The notes: a model not told the origin generated them from the letters alone. Shown: positions 25,664-33,988, numbered from the stretch's first letter. The stretch: 64,000 nucleotides of DNA from Bacillus sp. Y1 (GCF_003586445.1 NZ_CP030028.1:2556501-2620500); one strand, 5' to 3'. Translations and numbers: made by a program.

Positions 25664-26176
25664 CTAGTTTGAGATTGATTTGTACTCTTTTTTAATTTCC
25701 TTTAAAGTCTTGTCAAACTCCTCGCCCCAAAGATCATTGATCGTATGAAACACGACCTCACCATCACTGTTTAACATCCCATAGCCTCTATAAGCCATAT
25801 CACCATTTTTCATTCCAAATAGATCAATTAACTCTAGCTCAGGATCAGATATGAAAGTGATGCTACTCCCGAACATGTCTACTATGGCTTGATATAACTG
25901 CAATTGTTGATCAGGAGTATCGCCACTTACAATATACATATTCACATTTAAGTCTTCTAACTGTGAAATATTTTCATGCAGCTGAACCAGCTGCTGTTGG
26001 CAGTGTGTTCAGGTGTATGTGGTGATAAAAAAGAATAGTGTTGGTTTCTCTTGTGGGAAGGTGACTTCCTTGTTATTTTGGTCAACTAGAGCCATCGTTC
26101 CTTCCATTTTCTCTGTTCCACAAGCGGTTAAGAAAAGGACGAAAGCTAATAGAATAAATAATCGTTTCGTTTTCAT
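25664..26176 (-). CDS. Redoxin/TlpA-like lipoprotein with in-frame TGA at the first CxxC Cys; candidate selenoprotein
   Basis: Read through one TGA (26011-26009), this is a coherent 170-residue thioredoxin-fold lipoprotein. It has signal peptide MKTKRLFILLAFVLFLTAC with lipobox LTAC, then EVTFPQEKPTLFFFITTYT, the TGA, THCQQQLVQL, and about 105 further sense codons with normal redoxin features. In the family this position is the first Cys of CxxC, so the protein would be U-T-H-C. A hairpin 21 nt after the TGA looks like a bacterial SECIS. Without recoding, only a 93-residue C-terminal fragment from a GTG at 25945 would be called. GGTG lies just before the ATG, and doxX ends 22 bases upstream. 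The alternative is a nonsense pseudogene. Likely an extracytoplasmic thiol/selenol oxidoreductase. Confidence 0.7.
25978..26011 (-). promoter_or_regulatory. Candidate bacterial SECIS element with its UGA
   Basis: On the minus strand the TGA is followed by 14 nt, then GCAGCTG-GTT-CAGCTGC, a perfect 7-bp stem with a GUU loop (25994-25978). The apical loop starts 22 nt after the UGA, and G is at its first position, both within the usual range for bacterial SECIS elements. E. coli fdhF has a comparable GCAG-GUCU-type apex. Confidence 0.55.
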
Positions 26177-26197
26177 TGTTACACCATAACCTTGTCT

Positions 26198-26596
26198 TTA
26201 TATTTGAGCTTGAGTTTCTTTCGATGGGATTTTTGAATCCAGGCTATACATAGAGCTGCCGGTTATTGATAAAAAGATAGCGATAGCGAGTAAAACAACG
26301 TCTAATTCATATCCTCCCATAAAACCTGCGCCAATTTTTACTTTAACAATCGCACCTAGCATGATAAGTGCTAGAAGGGCTGATACAATTTTCGTTCCTA
26401 GTCCAACGATTAACGCAACACCACCAATAAGCTCAATACCTGTAACTACATAAGCAAGTATTCCTGGCAGTCCCATACTTGAAAACCATCCAGCCGTATT
26501 TTCAATTCCTCCTTGTAGTTTGGCTAAACCATGGACAAAGAAGGTAATTCCTAACACAACCCTTAGTAGTAGGGCTCCTATTTCATGTTTGTTCAT
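26198..26596 (-). CDS. DoxX-family membrane protein
   Basis: A 132-residue protein with four hydrophobic segments: LLLRVVLGITFFVHGLAKL (with the HG-x-x-K motif), GLPGILAYVVTGIELIGGVALIVGLGTKIVSALLAL, GAIVKVKIGAGFMGGYELDVVLLAIAIFL. This is the DoxX pattern. Family members act with thiol or quinone redox partners. GAGAGGAG lies 8 bases before the ATG. A BlaI-type operator lies about 30 bp upstream and the redoxin gene follows by 22 bases, so this is the first gene of a two-gene operon. Confidence 0.88.
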   Translation of the reverse strand: MNKHEIGALLLRVVLGITFFVHGLAKLQGGIENTAGWFSSMGLPGILAYVVTGIELIGGVALIVGLGTKIVSALLALIMLGAIVKVKIGAGFMGGYELDVVLLAIAIFLSITGSSMYSLDSKIPSKETQAQI

Positions 26597-26623
26597 TGAT
26601 TCATTCTCCTCTCAATATTTTTA

Positions 26624-26640
26624 AACTACATAATGTAGTG
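26624..26640. promoter_or_regulatory. BlaI/CopY-type operator upstream of doxX
   Basis: ACTACATAATGTAGT is a near-perfect palindrome with TACA/TGTA cores typical of BlaI/MecI/CopY operators. It shares ACTAC-N5-GTAGTG with the site in front of the BlaI-type gene at 27947-27963. Confidence 0.7.
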
Positions 26641-26656
26641 TAAAACCTAAAAAATA

Positions 26657-27514
26657 TTAGGCAGTGGTGAGTAAAACCATGCCTATGAAAAAAAGTAACA
26701 CGTGAACAGAAATGAAGATGTTTCTTCTGGTCAGCTTAATTGGGATCGCTTCGTTTGGTTCGACTAATTGTTGAAGCCGGAAGTTAATGGACCCACCAGA
26801 AAAATGAACCAAAGAAGGGGTATTCTTTACTGAAACATGATACTTAATCAGCTTGATTAAAGCTGTGCTTAACTCCATTTCTGACCCCATTTTTCGTACA
26901 GCATACTCATCAGCCAGTATTTCACTAATGATACTATAGTTTTGTTGACACCATTGGGTAAGCGGAATAAACCACAATGACTGAGCAATAAGCTCTAACA
27001 TAAAGAGCTTTAACGGATCATGGTTGTTTTTATGAAAAGTCTCGTGCTCGATCACAGCTCTTAACTCATCTTTTTCAAGCATCAGGATTAATCCTGTTGA
27101 TAGAACGATCGTGGGTTTGATGTACCCCATGGTGAAGGCAAGTACAGAATCACTTTTGACAACAATCAAATTTTCGTTATGCCGATACGTAGTTCGTATC
27201 AACGAGGTTAACTCGTTATCCTTGCATTCCGATAATCGTCTAGAAAACCTCTTAGATACGATTACCTGTCTACCTAATTTTATTATGGTTATTAAAAAAA
27301 TATAGGTGAGAAGGGTGTTAACGAGAAATATCACTAAAAAATAATAGAAGGAATCTTCCATAAATAAGCTTAAACAAAATTTAAAAAAATTCATTTTTAA
27401 CTGTGTTCCAAAAATCAAATGAGTAAGAAACATTCCCATTTGAACCCATATGAGGGTTGCTAACCCAAGGCTTAGTAATAGTAAGTAGAGTGATTTCTTT
27501 TTCCACCACATCAT
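26657..27514 (-). CDS. M56-family (BlaR1-like) membrane zinc metalloprotease
   Basis: A 285-residue protein with about four membrane segments (about 8-28, 55-80, 175-195, 262-282) and a cytoplasmic M56 zinc-protease domain. IEHETFHKNNHDP carries HExxH, and SEILADEYAVRKMG provides the third ligand Glu. Unlike BlaR1 it has no extracellular penicillin-binding sensor domain. In BlaR1 systems this protease inactivates the BlaI repressor. The start overlaps the stop of the repressor gene by 4 bases, so the pair is translationally coupled. Confidence 0.88.
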   Translation of the reverse strand: MMWWKKKSLYLLLLSLGLATLIWVQMGMFLTHLIFGTQLKMNFFKFCLSLFMEDSFYYFLVIFLVNTLLTYIFLITIIKLGRQVIVSKRFSRRLSECKDNELTSLIRTTYRHNENLIVVKSDSVLAFTMGYIKPTIVLSTGLILMLEKDELRAVIEHETFHKNNHDPLKLFMLELIAQSLWFIPLTQWCQQNYSIISEILADEYAVRKMGSEMELSTALIKLIKYHVSVKNTPSLVHFSGGSINFRLQQLVEPNEAIPIKLTRRNIFISVHVLLFFIGMVLLTTA

Positions 27515-27933
27515 AACTTGTCCTTTTTAAGTTGTTGAATTTTTTGTTCGAGTTTATTTAATAAGGTTTCATCTACGTCGGTGAGGGTATCAATCATGTG
27601 ACTGATCACAACGCCCCCGAATTCATCGAGTAAATTTTCGGTCAGTTTTTTGGACTGTTCCTCCAAAAATTCCTCTTTCGTTTGAATAGGACTGAATAGG
27701 GAAACACGGCCACTTGCTCGTTTTGTTAGCACCCCTTTATCTACCAGTCGATTCATGACCGTCATAACGGTATTAAAGTTGATATTTTTTTCAGAATCAA
27801 GGGTTTGCTGTACTTCTTTAATACTGAATTCACCTTGCTTACTGTCCCAAAAAAGCTCCATAATTCTTGCTTCTAACGGACCAAAAAATCGAGAAAGACC
27901 TTCCTCATTGTACTTAAATCGTTTAATAGACAA
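27511..27933 (-). CDS. BlaI/MecI/CopY-family transcriptional repressor
   Basis: About 140 residues with an N-terminal winged helix (LEARIMELFWDSKQGEFSIKEVQQTL, NFNTVMTVMNRLVDKGVLTKRASGR) and a C-terminal dimerisation helix region (EEQSKKLTENLLDEFGG), the BlaI layout. It probably binds the two ACTAC-N5-GTAGT palindromes in this locus. A GTG at 27942 is in frame, but GAAGGTGATC makes the TTG at 27933 the better start. Coupled to the M56 protease gene, which would relieve repression by cleavage. Confidence 0.87.
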   Translation of the reverse strand: MSIKRFKYNEEGLSRFFGPLEARIMELFWDSKQGEFSIKEVQQTLDSEKNINFNTVMTVMNRLVDKGVLTKRASGRVSLFSPIQTKEEFLEEQSKKLTENLLDEFGGVVISHMIDTLTDVDETLLNKLEQKIQQLKKDKL

Positions 27934-27946
27934 GCTGATCACCTTC

Positions 27947-27963
27947 CACTACTGATTGTAGTG
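27947..27963. promoter_or_regulatory. BlaI/CopY-type operator upstream of the blaI-like gene
   Basis: CACTACTGATTGTAGTG has perfect CACTAC/GTAGTG arms with a 5-bp centre, 14 bp before the repressor start. Same arms as the doxX operator. Confidence 0.7.
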
Positions 27964-28095
27964 TGAAAAGAAAAGATAATCAAGTGAAAAACATGCTAAT
28001 TTACAAAGACAGAGAGGATGTCGAAAAAGCACACGGATGTTTTACAATCATTCGCTATATGATGCAAACTATTTATGATAAATTAATTTAGTAAT

Positions 28096-28117
28096 GTATA
28101 AATGGAAAAATTTATAC
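28096..28117. promoter_or_regulatory. Palindrome upstream of the DHA2 exporter
   Basis: GTATAAAT and ATTTATAC are perfect 8-bp arms with a 6-bp centre, 22 bp before the start codon. A TetR- or MarR-type operator is possible; no regulator gene is adjacent. Confidence 0.45.
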
Positions 28118-28139
28118 AACTGAAAGAAGGGATTCTTAA

Positions 28140-29669
28140 ATGACACAAACAAAACAAAGTCATTTAAAACTTGTGATTGCTGGGCTTCTTTTAAGCATCC
28201 TCATGGCATCTATGGATAATACCATCGTTGCAACTGCCATGGGGACGATTGTCGGTGAGCTTGGTGGATTTGATAAGTTTGTCTGGGTGACTTCCGCCTA
28301 TATGGTCGCAGAGATGGCAGGCATGCCGATTTTCGGAAAGCTTTCGGATATGTTTGGCCGGAAGAAATTTTTTATTTTTGGGTTACTCGTCTTTTTAGGT
28401 GGGTCGATTTTATGTGGAACAGCAGACACGATTACACAATTAAGTATTTTTCGAGCCATTCAAGGAATTGGGGCAGGGGCTTTGATTCCGATTGCCTTTA
28501 CGATTATGTTTGATACGGTTTCGATCGAGCAACGGGGAAAATTAGGTGGATTATTTGGTGCGGTGTTTGGACTCTCTAGTATTTTCGGACCGCTTTTAGG
28601 TGCTTATATTACCGATTATATTAGCTGGGAATGGGTGTTTTATGTGAACATTCCGATTGGGATAGTGGCGTTTGCATTTATCGCATTCTTTTATAAAGAG
28701 TCCGCTGTTCATGAGAAACAGCGAATTGATTGGTGGGGAGCTATTACACTTGTAGGCGCCATCGTTAGTGTCATGTTTGCACTGGAGTTAGGTGGGAACG
28801 AATATGCTTGGGATTCTTCTTTTATTCTTGGACTATTTTCATCTTTTGTAGTTCTTTTTATCATTTTTATACTTATTGAAAGAAGAGTGGCTGAGCCGAT
28901 TATTTCTTTTCCCATGTTTACCGTTCGTTTGTTTACAACCAGTAATGTTATTGGTCTATTTAGTGGAATGGCGTTTATTACGGCATCCGTTTATATCCCA
29001 ATCTATATTCAAGGCGTATTAGGTGGGACAGCAACCAACTCTGGCCTCGTCCTTTTACCGATGATGCTGGGGTCGGTTGTATCGGCAACAATGGGTGGAT
29101 TTTTGATGAATAAGGTAAGGTACCGGACGATCTTAGTCATTTTTTCTATTATCCTTTTAGTGGGGATGACTTTACTTACTACGTTAGATAGTGATTTCAG
29201 CCGTTTATCTGTAACCATTTATATGATTATTACCGGTCTAGGTATTGGCGCAACCTTTTCTGTTTTACCTAATGCAGCTATCCATCATTTTGAACCGTCA
29301 CAACGTGGTTCTGTTAACTCAACCGTCTCGTTTGTTCGTTCATTAGGCATGACATTGGGAATAACGGTATTTGGGATCCTACAAAGAAATGAATTCACTG
29401 CCAGTTTGGAGGAAGCTTTTGCTGAGATGGGTGGAGGAATGAATCCATCTATGACAAATGACCCGAGAGAACTGCTCTCCCAAGAAGCACGTTCACAAAT
29501 CCCAGGTCCCATATTAGATAAAATTACCGATCTCTTATCATCGTCAATCACATATACGTTTATGTGGGCCCTTATTCCATCCGCCCTAGCGATGCTCGCT
29601 GCCTTTTTAATGTCAAAGGAGCGGTTAAGTGAGTCTGTTGAGTATAGTCAATCAAAGCAAAAAGAATAA
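28140..29669 (+). CDS. DHA2-family (EmrB/QacA) 14-TMS drug exporter
   Basis: A 509-residue MFS transporter with 14 predicted membrane segments. The DHA2 motif D1 LLLSILMASMDNTIVATAM, motif A GKLSDMFGRKKFF, motif B RAIQGIGAGALIP and motif C GLSSIFGPLLGAYI are all present. Family members export drugs, dyes or detergents by proton antiport; the substrate cannot be predicted. GAAAGAAGGG precedes the ATG. An 8-bp palindrome lies just upstream and a terminator 6 bases after the stop, so it is monocistronic. Confidence 0.9.
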   Translation: MTQTKQSHLKLVIAGLLLSILMASMDNTIVATAMGTIVGELGGFDKFVWVTSAYMVAEMAGMPIFGKLSDMFGRKKFFIFGLLVFLGGSILCGTADTITQLSIFRAIQGIGAGALIPIAFTIMFDTVSIEQRGKLGGLFGAVFGLSSIFGPLLGAYITDYISWEWVFYVNIPIGIVAFAFIAFFYKESAVHEKQRIDWWGAITLVGAIVSVMFALELGGNEYAWDSSFILGLFSSFVVLFIIFILIERRVAEPIISFPMFTVRLFTTSNVIGLFSGMAFITASVYIPIYIQGVLGGTATNSGLVLLPMMLGSVVSATMGGFLMNKVRYRTILVIFSIILLVGMTLLTTLDSDFSRLSVTIYMIITGLGIGATFSVLPNAAIHHFEPSQRGSVNSTVSFVRSLGMTLGITVFGILQRNEFTASLEEAFAEMGGGMNPSMTNDPRELLSQEARSQIPGPILDKITDLLSSSITYTFMWALIPSALAMLAAFLMSKERLSESVEYSQSKQKE

Positions 29670-29675
29670 GCTTGT

Positions 29676-29708
29676 AAACACCTTCAATTTAGAAGGTGTT
29701 TATTTTTT
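29676..29708 (+). terminator. Terminator after DHA2 exporter
   Basis: AAACACCTTC and GAAGGTGTTT form a 10-bp stem, followed by ATTTTTT. Confidence 0.9.
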
Positions 29709-29863
29709 GATGAAATAGTATGATATATTTGGTAGTGACTGTAACTAGGGAGCGGAAAAAGTATGAACATATCATGTCAGAAAACTATATTAGAGTTTTA
29801 AAGTACTATTTACTATTGTTAAAATAAAATAGACTAATTCATGAAGGAGCAAGGGAGCTAACT

Positions 29864-30514
29864 ATGTCAATCGCCGATAAATTAAAACTAGATAAATACA
29901 CAAATATGGCTGTTATTAATCAACCAAGTGATTATGATGTGTTTATAGGTTATCCTACACAATTAACTAAAGATCATGATGCGATTTTCATTTTTATCGA
30001 AACGCTGGACGAAATGGTCGCTCATACACAACAGATCATTAAGGATCAATTATTACTAGAAAAGGGATATCTTTTCTTCGCCTATCCGAAAAAGGGGAAT
30101 AAACGATATAGTACCTATGTACATAGAGACGATATCTTTCCTGCGATGAGTGTAGGGGAGGACGGTTATATTGGAGACAGTGATATTAAATTTGGACGCA
30201 TGGTTAGTATGGACGATGTGTTCACCGTCGTAGGATTAAAGCGTGAGAAAAAGAAGGTAAAAAAGACTCCTGCTGCCAGTCAATGTGTGGCTGATTATGA
30301 GGACAATATTACAGATGTGGAAGCATTATTAGCGGATGCACCAAACGAGCTTGCGTTTTACCAAAGCTTGACTCCGGGATATAGAAAAGACTGGGCAAGA
30401 TACATTTTTTCTGCAAAACAGCAACAAACAAGAGACAAGCGCCGCGGGGAAATGGTCGAAGTCCTTTCACAAGGCTTTAAAACTATGGATTTGTATAAAC
30501 AACAGAAGAAATAA
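29864..30514 (+). CDS. YdeI/OmpD-associated family protein
   Basis: A 216-residue cytosolic protein. The C-terminal about 60 residues (FYQSLTPGYRKDWARYIFSAKQQQTRDKRRGEM) match the YdeI/OmpD-associated domain, where a helix pair with Arg clusters is conserved. The N-terminal about 130 residues form a separate domain with YPTQLTKDHDAIFIFIETLDEM and YLFFAYPKKGNKRYSTYVHRDDIFP. Family members have been linked to bacteriocin or antimicrobial protection in enterobacteria; the role in bacilli is unknown. AAGGAGCAAGGGAG precedes the ATG. Monocistronic. Confidence 0.75.
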   Translation: MSIADKLKLDKYTNMAVINQPSDYDVFIGYPTQLTKDHDAIFIFIETLDEMVAHTQQIIKDQLLLEKGYLFFAYPKKGNKRYSTYVHRDDIFPAMSVGEDGYIGDSDIKFGRMVSMDDVFTVVGLKREKKKVKKTPAASQCVADYEDNITDVEALLADAPNELAFYQSLTPGYRKDWARYIFSAKQQQTRDKRRGEMVEVLSQGFKTMDLYKQQKK

Positions 30515-30523
30515 GAAAGAATG

Positions 30524-30554
30524 ACGAATGAGAGAGGTGCTCATTCGTTTTTTT
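30524..30554 (+). terminator. Terminator after YdeI-like gene
   Basis: ACGAATGAG and CTCATTCGT form a 9-bp stem with a 7-nt loop, followed by a run of T. Confidence 0.9.
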
Positions 30555-30566
30555 TAGAAAAAATAA

Positions 30567-30598
30567 TTGACCGTGTTGTGCACCCCACAGTTTATCCT
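30567..30598 (+). promoter_or_regulatory. Long-spacer (MerR-type) promoter
   Basis: TTGACC at 30567-30572 and TATCCT at 30593-30598 are 20 bp apart, a stretched spacing typical of promoters that MerR proteins activate by untwisting. A MerR gene follows 17 bp downstream. Confidence 0.45.
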
Positions 30599-30615
30599 AA
30601 GGGTGGGAGGACGAA

Positions 30616-30927
30616 ATGTATAAAATCAGTGATTTTGCGGAGTTAACAGGATTAAGCAAGGAAACGCTTCGTTATTATGCAGAGGTGAAGCTACTAGAGC
30701 CCGCTTTTATAGATCCAAAAAACAATTATCGTTACTATGATGATGGAAGTATCTTTTTAGCCACTCTATTAACAAAGCTTAGGAAATTAGGATTCACTAT
30801 CCAAGAAATGATTTCCGTGATGGAGGACGAATCTTTCGCGAATCTAGAAGCACTTTTAGTTCAAAAGAAAAGAAATATACTGCAGCAAATTAACGAACTT
30901 CAGTTGCAAGTAGAAGAAATAGATTGA
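30616..30927 (+). CDS. MerR-family transcriptional regulator
   Basis: 103 residues: an N-terminal MerR winged helix (MYKISDFAELTGLSKETLRYYAEVKLL, then NNYRYYDDGSI) and a C-terminal dimerisation coiled coil (VQKKRNILQQINELQLQVEEID). The protein ends right after the coiled coil, so there is no ligand-binding domain; this is the size of the short MerR type. GGGTGGGAGG lies 6-8 bases before the ATG. The SRPBCC gene begins 29 bases after its stop and is probably co-transcribed. Confidence 0.88.
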   Translation: MYKISDFAELTGLSKETLRYYAEVKLLEPAFIDPKNNYRYYDDGSIFLATLLTKLRKLGFTIQEMISVMEDESFANLEALLVQKKRNILQQINELQLQVEEID

Positions 30928-30956
30928 TTTTTAGCATCAGGCAAGGAGGAAACCAG

Positions 30957-31406
30957 ATGATACAGTGGAAAGAAGAGAAAGTGATACCTGCCAATATCGA
31001 AACGGTATGGAGTCTATTTTCAGACAAAAACATCAAAAGAATCATGCCAAAAGTAGAAGAACATATCTTAATTGAAAAAAGTGAAACCGAAGCAGGAGCC
31101 AAGCATAGACAAACATATCGAGAGGGAAAAAGACTTGAAACTTATATAGTAGATACACTCATTTATGAAGACAGGGAAGAGGAAAAGAAAAAACAAATTC
31201 AGTTTGTCTTAGGAAAAGCCTTTGAAGTTACCCTTACTTTTACACTGATAAAGGTCGATGAGTCCCACACGAGATTGATTTACGAAGGGGAGAACAAAGG
31301 GGTCAACTTTGTTGGAAGAGCGATGCTGAAGCTTGCTGGGAAGAAGAGCAATCTTGATGTGGTGATGGAGTTTTTAGAACGGGTGAAGGCGGAGGCAATG
31401 AAATAA
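30957..31406 (+). CDS. SRPBCC-family protein
   Basis: 149 residues with the START/Bet v 1-like helix-grip fold: WKEEKVIPANIETVWSLFSD at the start and the long C-terminal helix MLKLAGKKSNLDVVMEFLERVKAEAMK. Such proteins bind hydrophobic ligands in a central cavity; the ligand is unknown. The ATG at 30957 follows AAGGAGGAAACC; an upstream in-frame ATT/ATG region from 30924 overlaps the MerR stop but lacks a ribosome site. It is likely under the same MerR-type promoter. Confidence 0.8.
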   Translation: MIQWKEEKVIPANIETVWSLFSDKNIKRIMPKVEEHILIEKSETEAGAKHRQTYREGKRLETYIVDTLIYEDREEEKKKQIQFVLGKAFEVTLTFTLIKVDESHTRLIYEGENKGVNFVGRAMLKLAGKKSNLDVVMEFLERVKAEAMK

Positions 31407-31457
31407 AGACTTCTCAGCTTTCCCCATAAATACACGCGTATAACATTTGTACAACCG

Positions 31458-31492
31458 AACTTCCCTCTTAAAAGGGAAGTTTTTTGTTTTTA
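31458..31492 (+). terminator. Terminator after SRPBCC gene
   Basis: AACTTCCC and GGGAAGTT form an 8-bp stem around TCTTAAAA, followed by six T residues. Confidence 0.88.
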
Positions 31493-31786
31493 TCTAAAGT
31501 CCCTATTTTATTTCCCGAATTGTTTTTCTTAAATATTATTCGTTACCACTTACTAATTCACAAAAACATTATACTACCATTATCCTGAAAACACTCTGCA
31601 AAATGATTGGGCTTACAGTCACAATGCAGATTCTTTTTGACTCATTTTTTAAAAAGAGAAAAAAGGTCTATTTTACCAATTATGGTATTTTAGTAGAAAA
31701 CCATGTTAGTATACCTGACAAGTTGTCTTTATTTTCTGAATTATTAGTTTTACAATGGCTCTGTAGTAAAAACCTGAAAGGAGTCG
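31493..31786. other. Intergenic region before the amine oxidase, no gene supported
   Basis: About 290 bp of A/T-rich sequence. An open frame from 31603 that runs into the start of the oxidase gene lacks a ribosome site and family resemblance. The promoter of the oxidase operon presumably lies here but no clear -35/-10 pair could be chosen. Confidence 0.5.
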
Positions 31787-33415
31787 ATGAAATTGACAGA
31801 GAAGCTAGACAAAGTCGTAACTAGAAGAGATTTTTTAAACCAAGTAGGTAAAGTTGGTGGAGCGGTTGCTGTCTATGGTGCAATGGATTCCTTAGGTTTA
31901 CTAGGTAGCTCCATGTTTGCGAATGCCGCATCTTTTAATGCTCCCAAAAAGAGCGACCTCGTTATGGCAAACAAAATGGGAAAAAAAGTCGTGATCCTTG
32001 GAGCGGGCATTGCGGGACTCGCCTCAGCTTATGAATTAAGTAAAGCAGGCTACGATGTCCATATCCTTGAAGCACGTGACCGAACGGGAGGCAGAAACTG
32101 GACGGTCCGTGGGGGAACAGAAGAAACAGAAATTAATGGAGTTAAACAAGTTTCTAAATTTGATAAGGGCCAATACATGAATGCAGGACCTGCCAGGATT
32201 CCTCAGCATCATGTGACCATCGATTATTGTCGTGAGCTCGGAGTAGAATTGGAAGCATTCACGAATGTGAATGAAGCCGCTTATTATTATCAAGAGAATG
32301 TGGGTCCACTTTCAAATACAAAAATTCGAAAGAGAGAGATTAAAGCTGACACTCGCGGTTATGTAGCTGAACTCCTTAGCAAAGCTGCCAATCAAACGGC
32401 CTTAGATGAAAATCTAACGTCTCAAGATATTGAAAGATTAACAGCCTACTTAACCCGTGATGGAGCCTTAAACTCTAGTAGAAAATATAGCGGAACTAGC
32501 TATCGTGGGTACACCGAATTACCAGGTGCTGGTTTGAAACCAGGAACGGTAGGCACACCTTATAAGTTTAGCCAAATACTAGAATCAGGGATGATGAATC
32601 ATATTAGTTCTGAATACTCGTTCGATCAGCAAATGATGGTGTTCCAACCAGTCGGCGGAATGGATAGTATCCCAAAAGCGCTGGAAGCAAAATTACCTGG
32701 AAAGATCACATTTGGCGCTGAGGTTCAGGAAATTAGACAAACCACTGATGGAGCCCGGGTGGTGTACAAAGTAAATGGGAAAACAAAAGAAATGACAGGA
32801 GATTATTGTATCTGCACAATCCCGTTATCAGTACTGAAAAATATCCCAGCAGATTTTTCTCCTGAGATGATCAATGCCATGAAAAACATTAGTTACGCAC
32901 CAACAGGTAAAATTGGATTTCAATTCAAGAATCGTTTCTGGGAAACAGAAGATCGAATTATGGGAGGTATGACGACAACCAATATGGACATTAACCAAAT
33001 CTGGTATCCGTCATATGGATATTTGTCACAAAAAGGTGTGGTGATTGGATACTATAATTTTGGACAAGCAGCATTAGATTTAGGCAATATGACCATTGCT
33101 CAACGTGAAAAGCATGCTTTATCACAGGGGGCAAAAATACATAAGTCGTATACGAGTGAGTTTGAGAACTCGTTCTCGGTTGCATGGCATAAAATCAAAT
33201 ACAATGAGGGAGGTTGGGTATCCTACACCGCCTCGGATCGTCAAAATTACTATCCAATTCTAAATCAGCCACAAGGACGAATTTATTTAGCTGGTGAACA
33301 TCTAAGCTACCTAACAGCATGGATGGCGGGAGCCTTTGAGTCTGCACGAGTAGCTGTTACTCAAATTCATGAAAGAACATTACAAGAAAACGATTCGAAA
33401 GTAAAAGCTGGTTAA
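31787..33415 (+). CDS. Tat-exported flavin monoamine/L-amino-acid oxidase
   Basis: 542 residues. The N-terminus TRRDFLNQVGKVGGAVAVYGAM is a twin-arginine signal. The FAD domain starts with KKVVILGAGIAGLASAYELS (GxGxxG) followed by ARDRTGGRNWT, the GGR motif of flavin amine oxidases. The C-terminal FAD-contact segment is GRIYLAGEHLSYLTAWMAGAFESA. This family oxidises amines or L-amino acids to imines with H2O2 release. The ATG at 31787 is only 3 bases from AAAGGAG, so the in-frame TTG at 31793 may be the true start. Downstream are genes for an exported RidA homologue, TatA and TatC. Confidence 0.9.
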   Translation: MKLTEKLDKVVTRRDFLNQVGKVGGAVAVYGAMDSLGLLGSSMFANAASFNAPKKSDLVMANKMGKKVVILGAGIAGLASAYELSKAGYDVHILEARDRTGGRNWTVRGGTEETEINGVKQVSKFDKGQYMNAGPARIPQHHVTIDYCRELGVELEAFTNVNEAAYYYQENVGPLSNTKIRKREIKADTRGYVAELLSKAANQTALDENLTSQDIERLTAYLTRDGALNSSRKYSGTSYRGYTELPGAGLKPGTVGTPYKFSQILESGMMNHISSEYSFDQQMMVFQPVGGMDSIPKALEAKLPGKITFGAEVQEIRQTTDGARVVYKVNGKTKEMTGDYCICTIPLSVLKNIPADFSPEMINAMKNISYAPTGKIGFQFKNRFWETEDRIMGGMTTTNMDINQIWYPSYGYLSQKGVVIGYYNFGQAALDLGNMTIAQREKHALSQGAKIHKSYTSEFENSFSVAWHKIKYNEGGWVSYTASDRQNYYPILNQPQGRIYLAGEHLSYLTAWMAGAFESARVAVTQIHERTLQENDSKVKAG

Positions 33416-33440
33416 AAAAATGACAAAAGGAGATGAATTT

Positions 33441-33971
33441 ATGAAACTATCAAAATCTAAATCTGTAGTAGCTTCCATTGTATTTGGGACAAGCCTAATG
33501 GTAGGGGCGTATGCTTTTGCTGGCTCTGAAAAGGCAGACTTAAAAACCGATAAGGTCGCATTCTTCGGAACTCCTACTTCATCTATTTCTAGTTCTGTTT
33601 CCATCCCTAGTCAATACAATCAGCTTTGGATTAGTGGCACGGTTCCTCCGGTATTAAACCGTAACGGTTCGACACTTTATGAAAGATACGGTGACACAGA
33701 AACTCAGGCAATTGGAATTTTTAACAATCTTAAGTCTCAATTAGAAGCCAAAGGGCTTTCTCTTAAGGATGTCACCTACCTGCGTGTGTACATTACACCT
33801 GACCCAAACAAAGGAAATACCCAAGATTACCAAGGTTTTTTCAATGCATATGCTAAATTCTTTAACACAGAAGACAATCCAGTAAAAACCGCACGTTCTA
33901 CCGTAGGAGTAGACAGTCTCGTCAATTCTGATTGGTTAATTGAAATTGAAGCGTTTGTCGCTTACAAGTAA
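33441..33971 (+). CDS. Exported RidA/YjgF-family protein
   Basis: 176 residues: a Sec-type signal peptide (about 1-28, ending AYAFAGS) and one Rid domain. [12 protein letters not shown], the [24 protein letters not shown] segment and the C-terminal [11 protein letters not shown]...[11 protein letters not shown] are family features. The catalytic Arg (ARS) and Glu (IEIEA) that deaminate enamines/imines in RidA are both kept. An imine deaminase exported next to an oxidase that makes imines suggests it processes that product. AAAAGGAGA lies 8 bases before the ATG at 33441. The upstream in-frame ATG at 33420 overlaps the end of the oxidase gene. Confidence 0.85.
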   Translation: MKLSKSKSVVASIVFGTSLMVGAYAFAGSEKADLKTDKVAFFGTPTSSISSSVSIPSQYNQLWISGTVPPVLNRNGSTLYERYGDTETQAIGIFNNLKSQLEAKGLSLKDVTYLRVYITPDPNKGNTQDYQGFFNAYAKFFNTEDNPVKTARSTVGVDSLVNSDWLIEIEAFVAYK

Positions 33972-33988
33972 AGAAAGGGGGAATTTAT

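Noticed and set aside
25664..25945. Stand-alone 93-residue protein
   Set aside because: It begins mid-domain at a GTG without a ribosome site; the lipoprotein signal and thioredoxin strand upstream are in the same frame across one TGA.
27990..28110. Short frame of about 32 codons before the DHA2 exporter
   Set aside because: No ribosome site; it overlaps the promoter region of the exporter and has no resemblance to a regulator.
31603..31824. 73-codon frame upstream of the amine oxidase
   Set aside because: No ribosome site, no recognisable domain, and it runs into the start of the oxidase gene in another frame.
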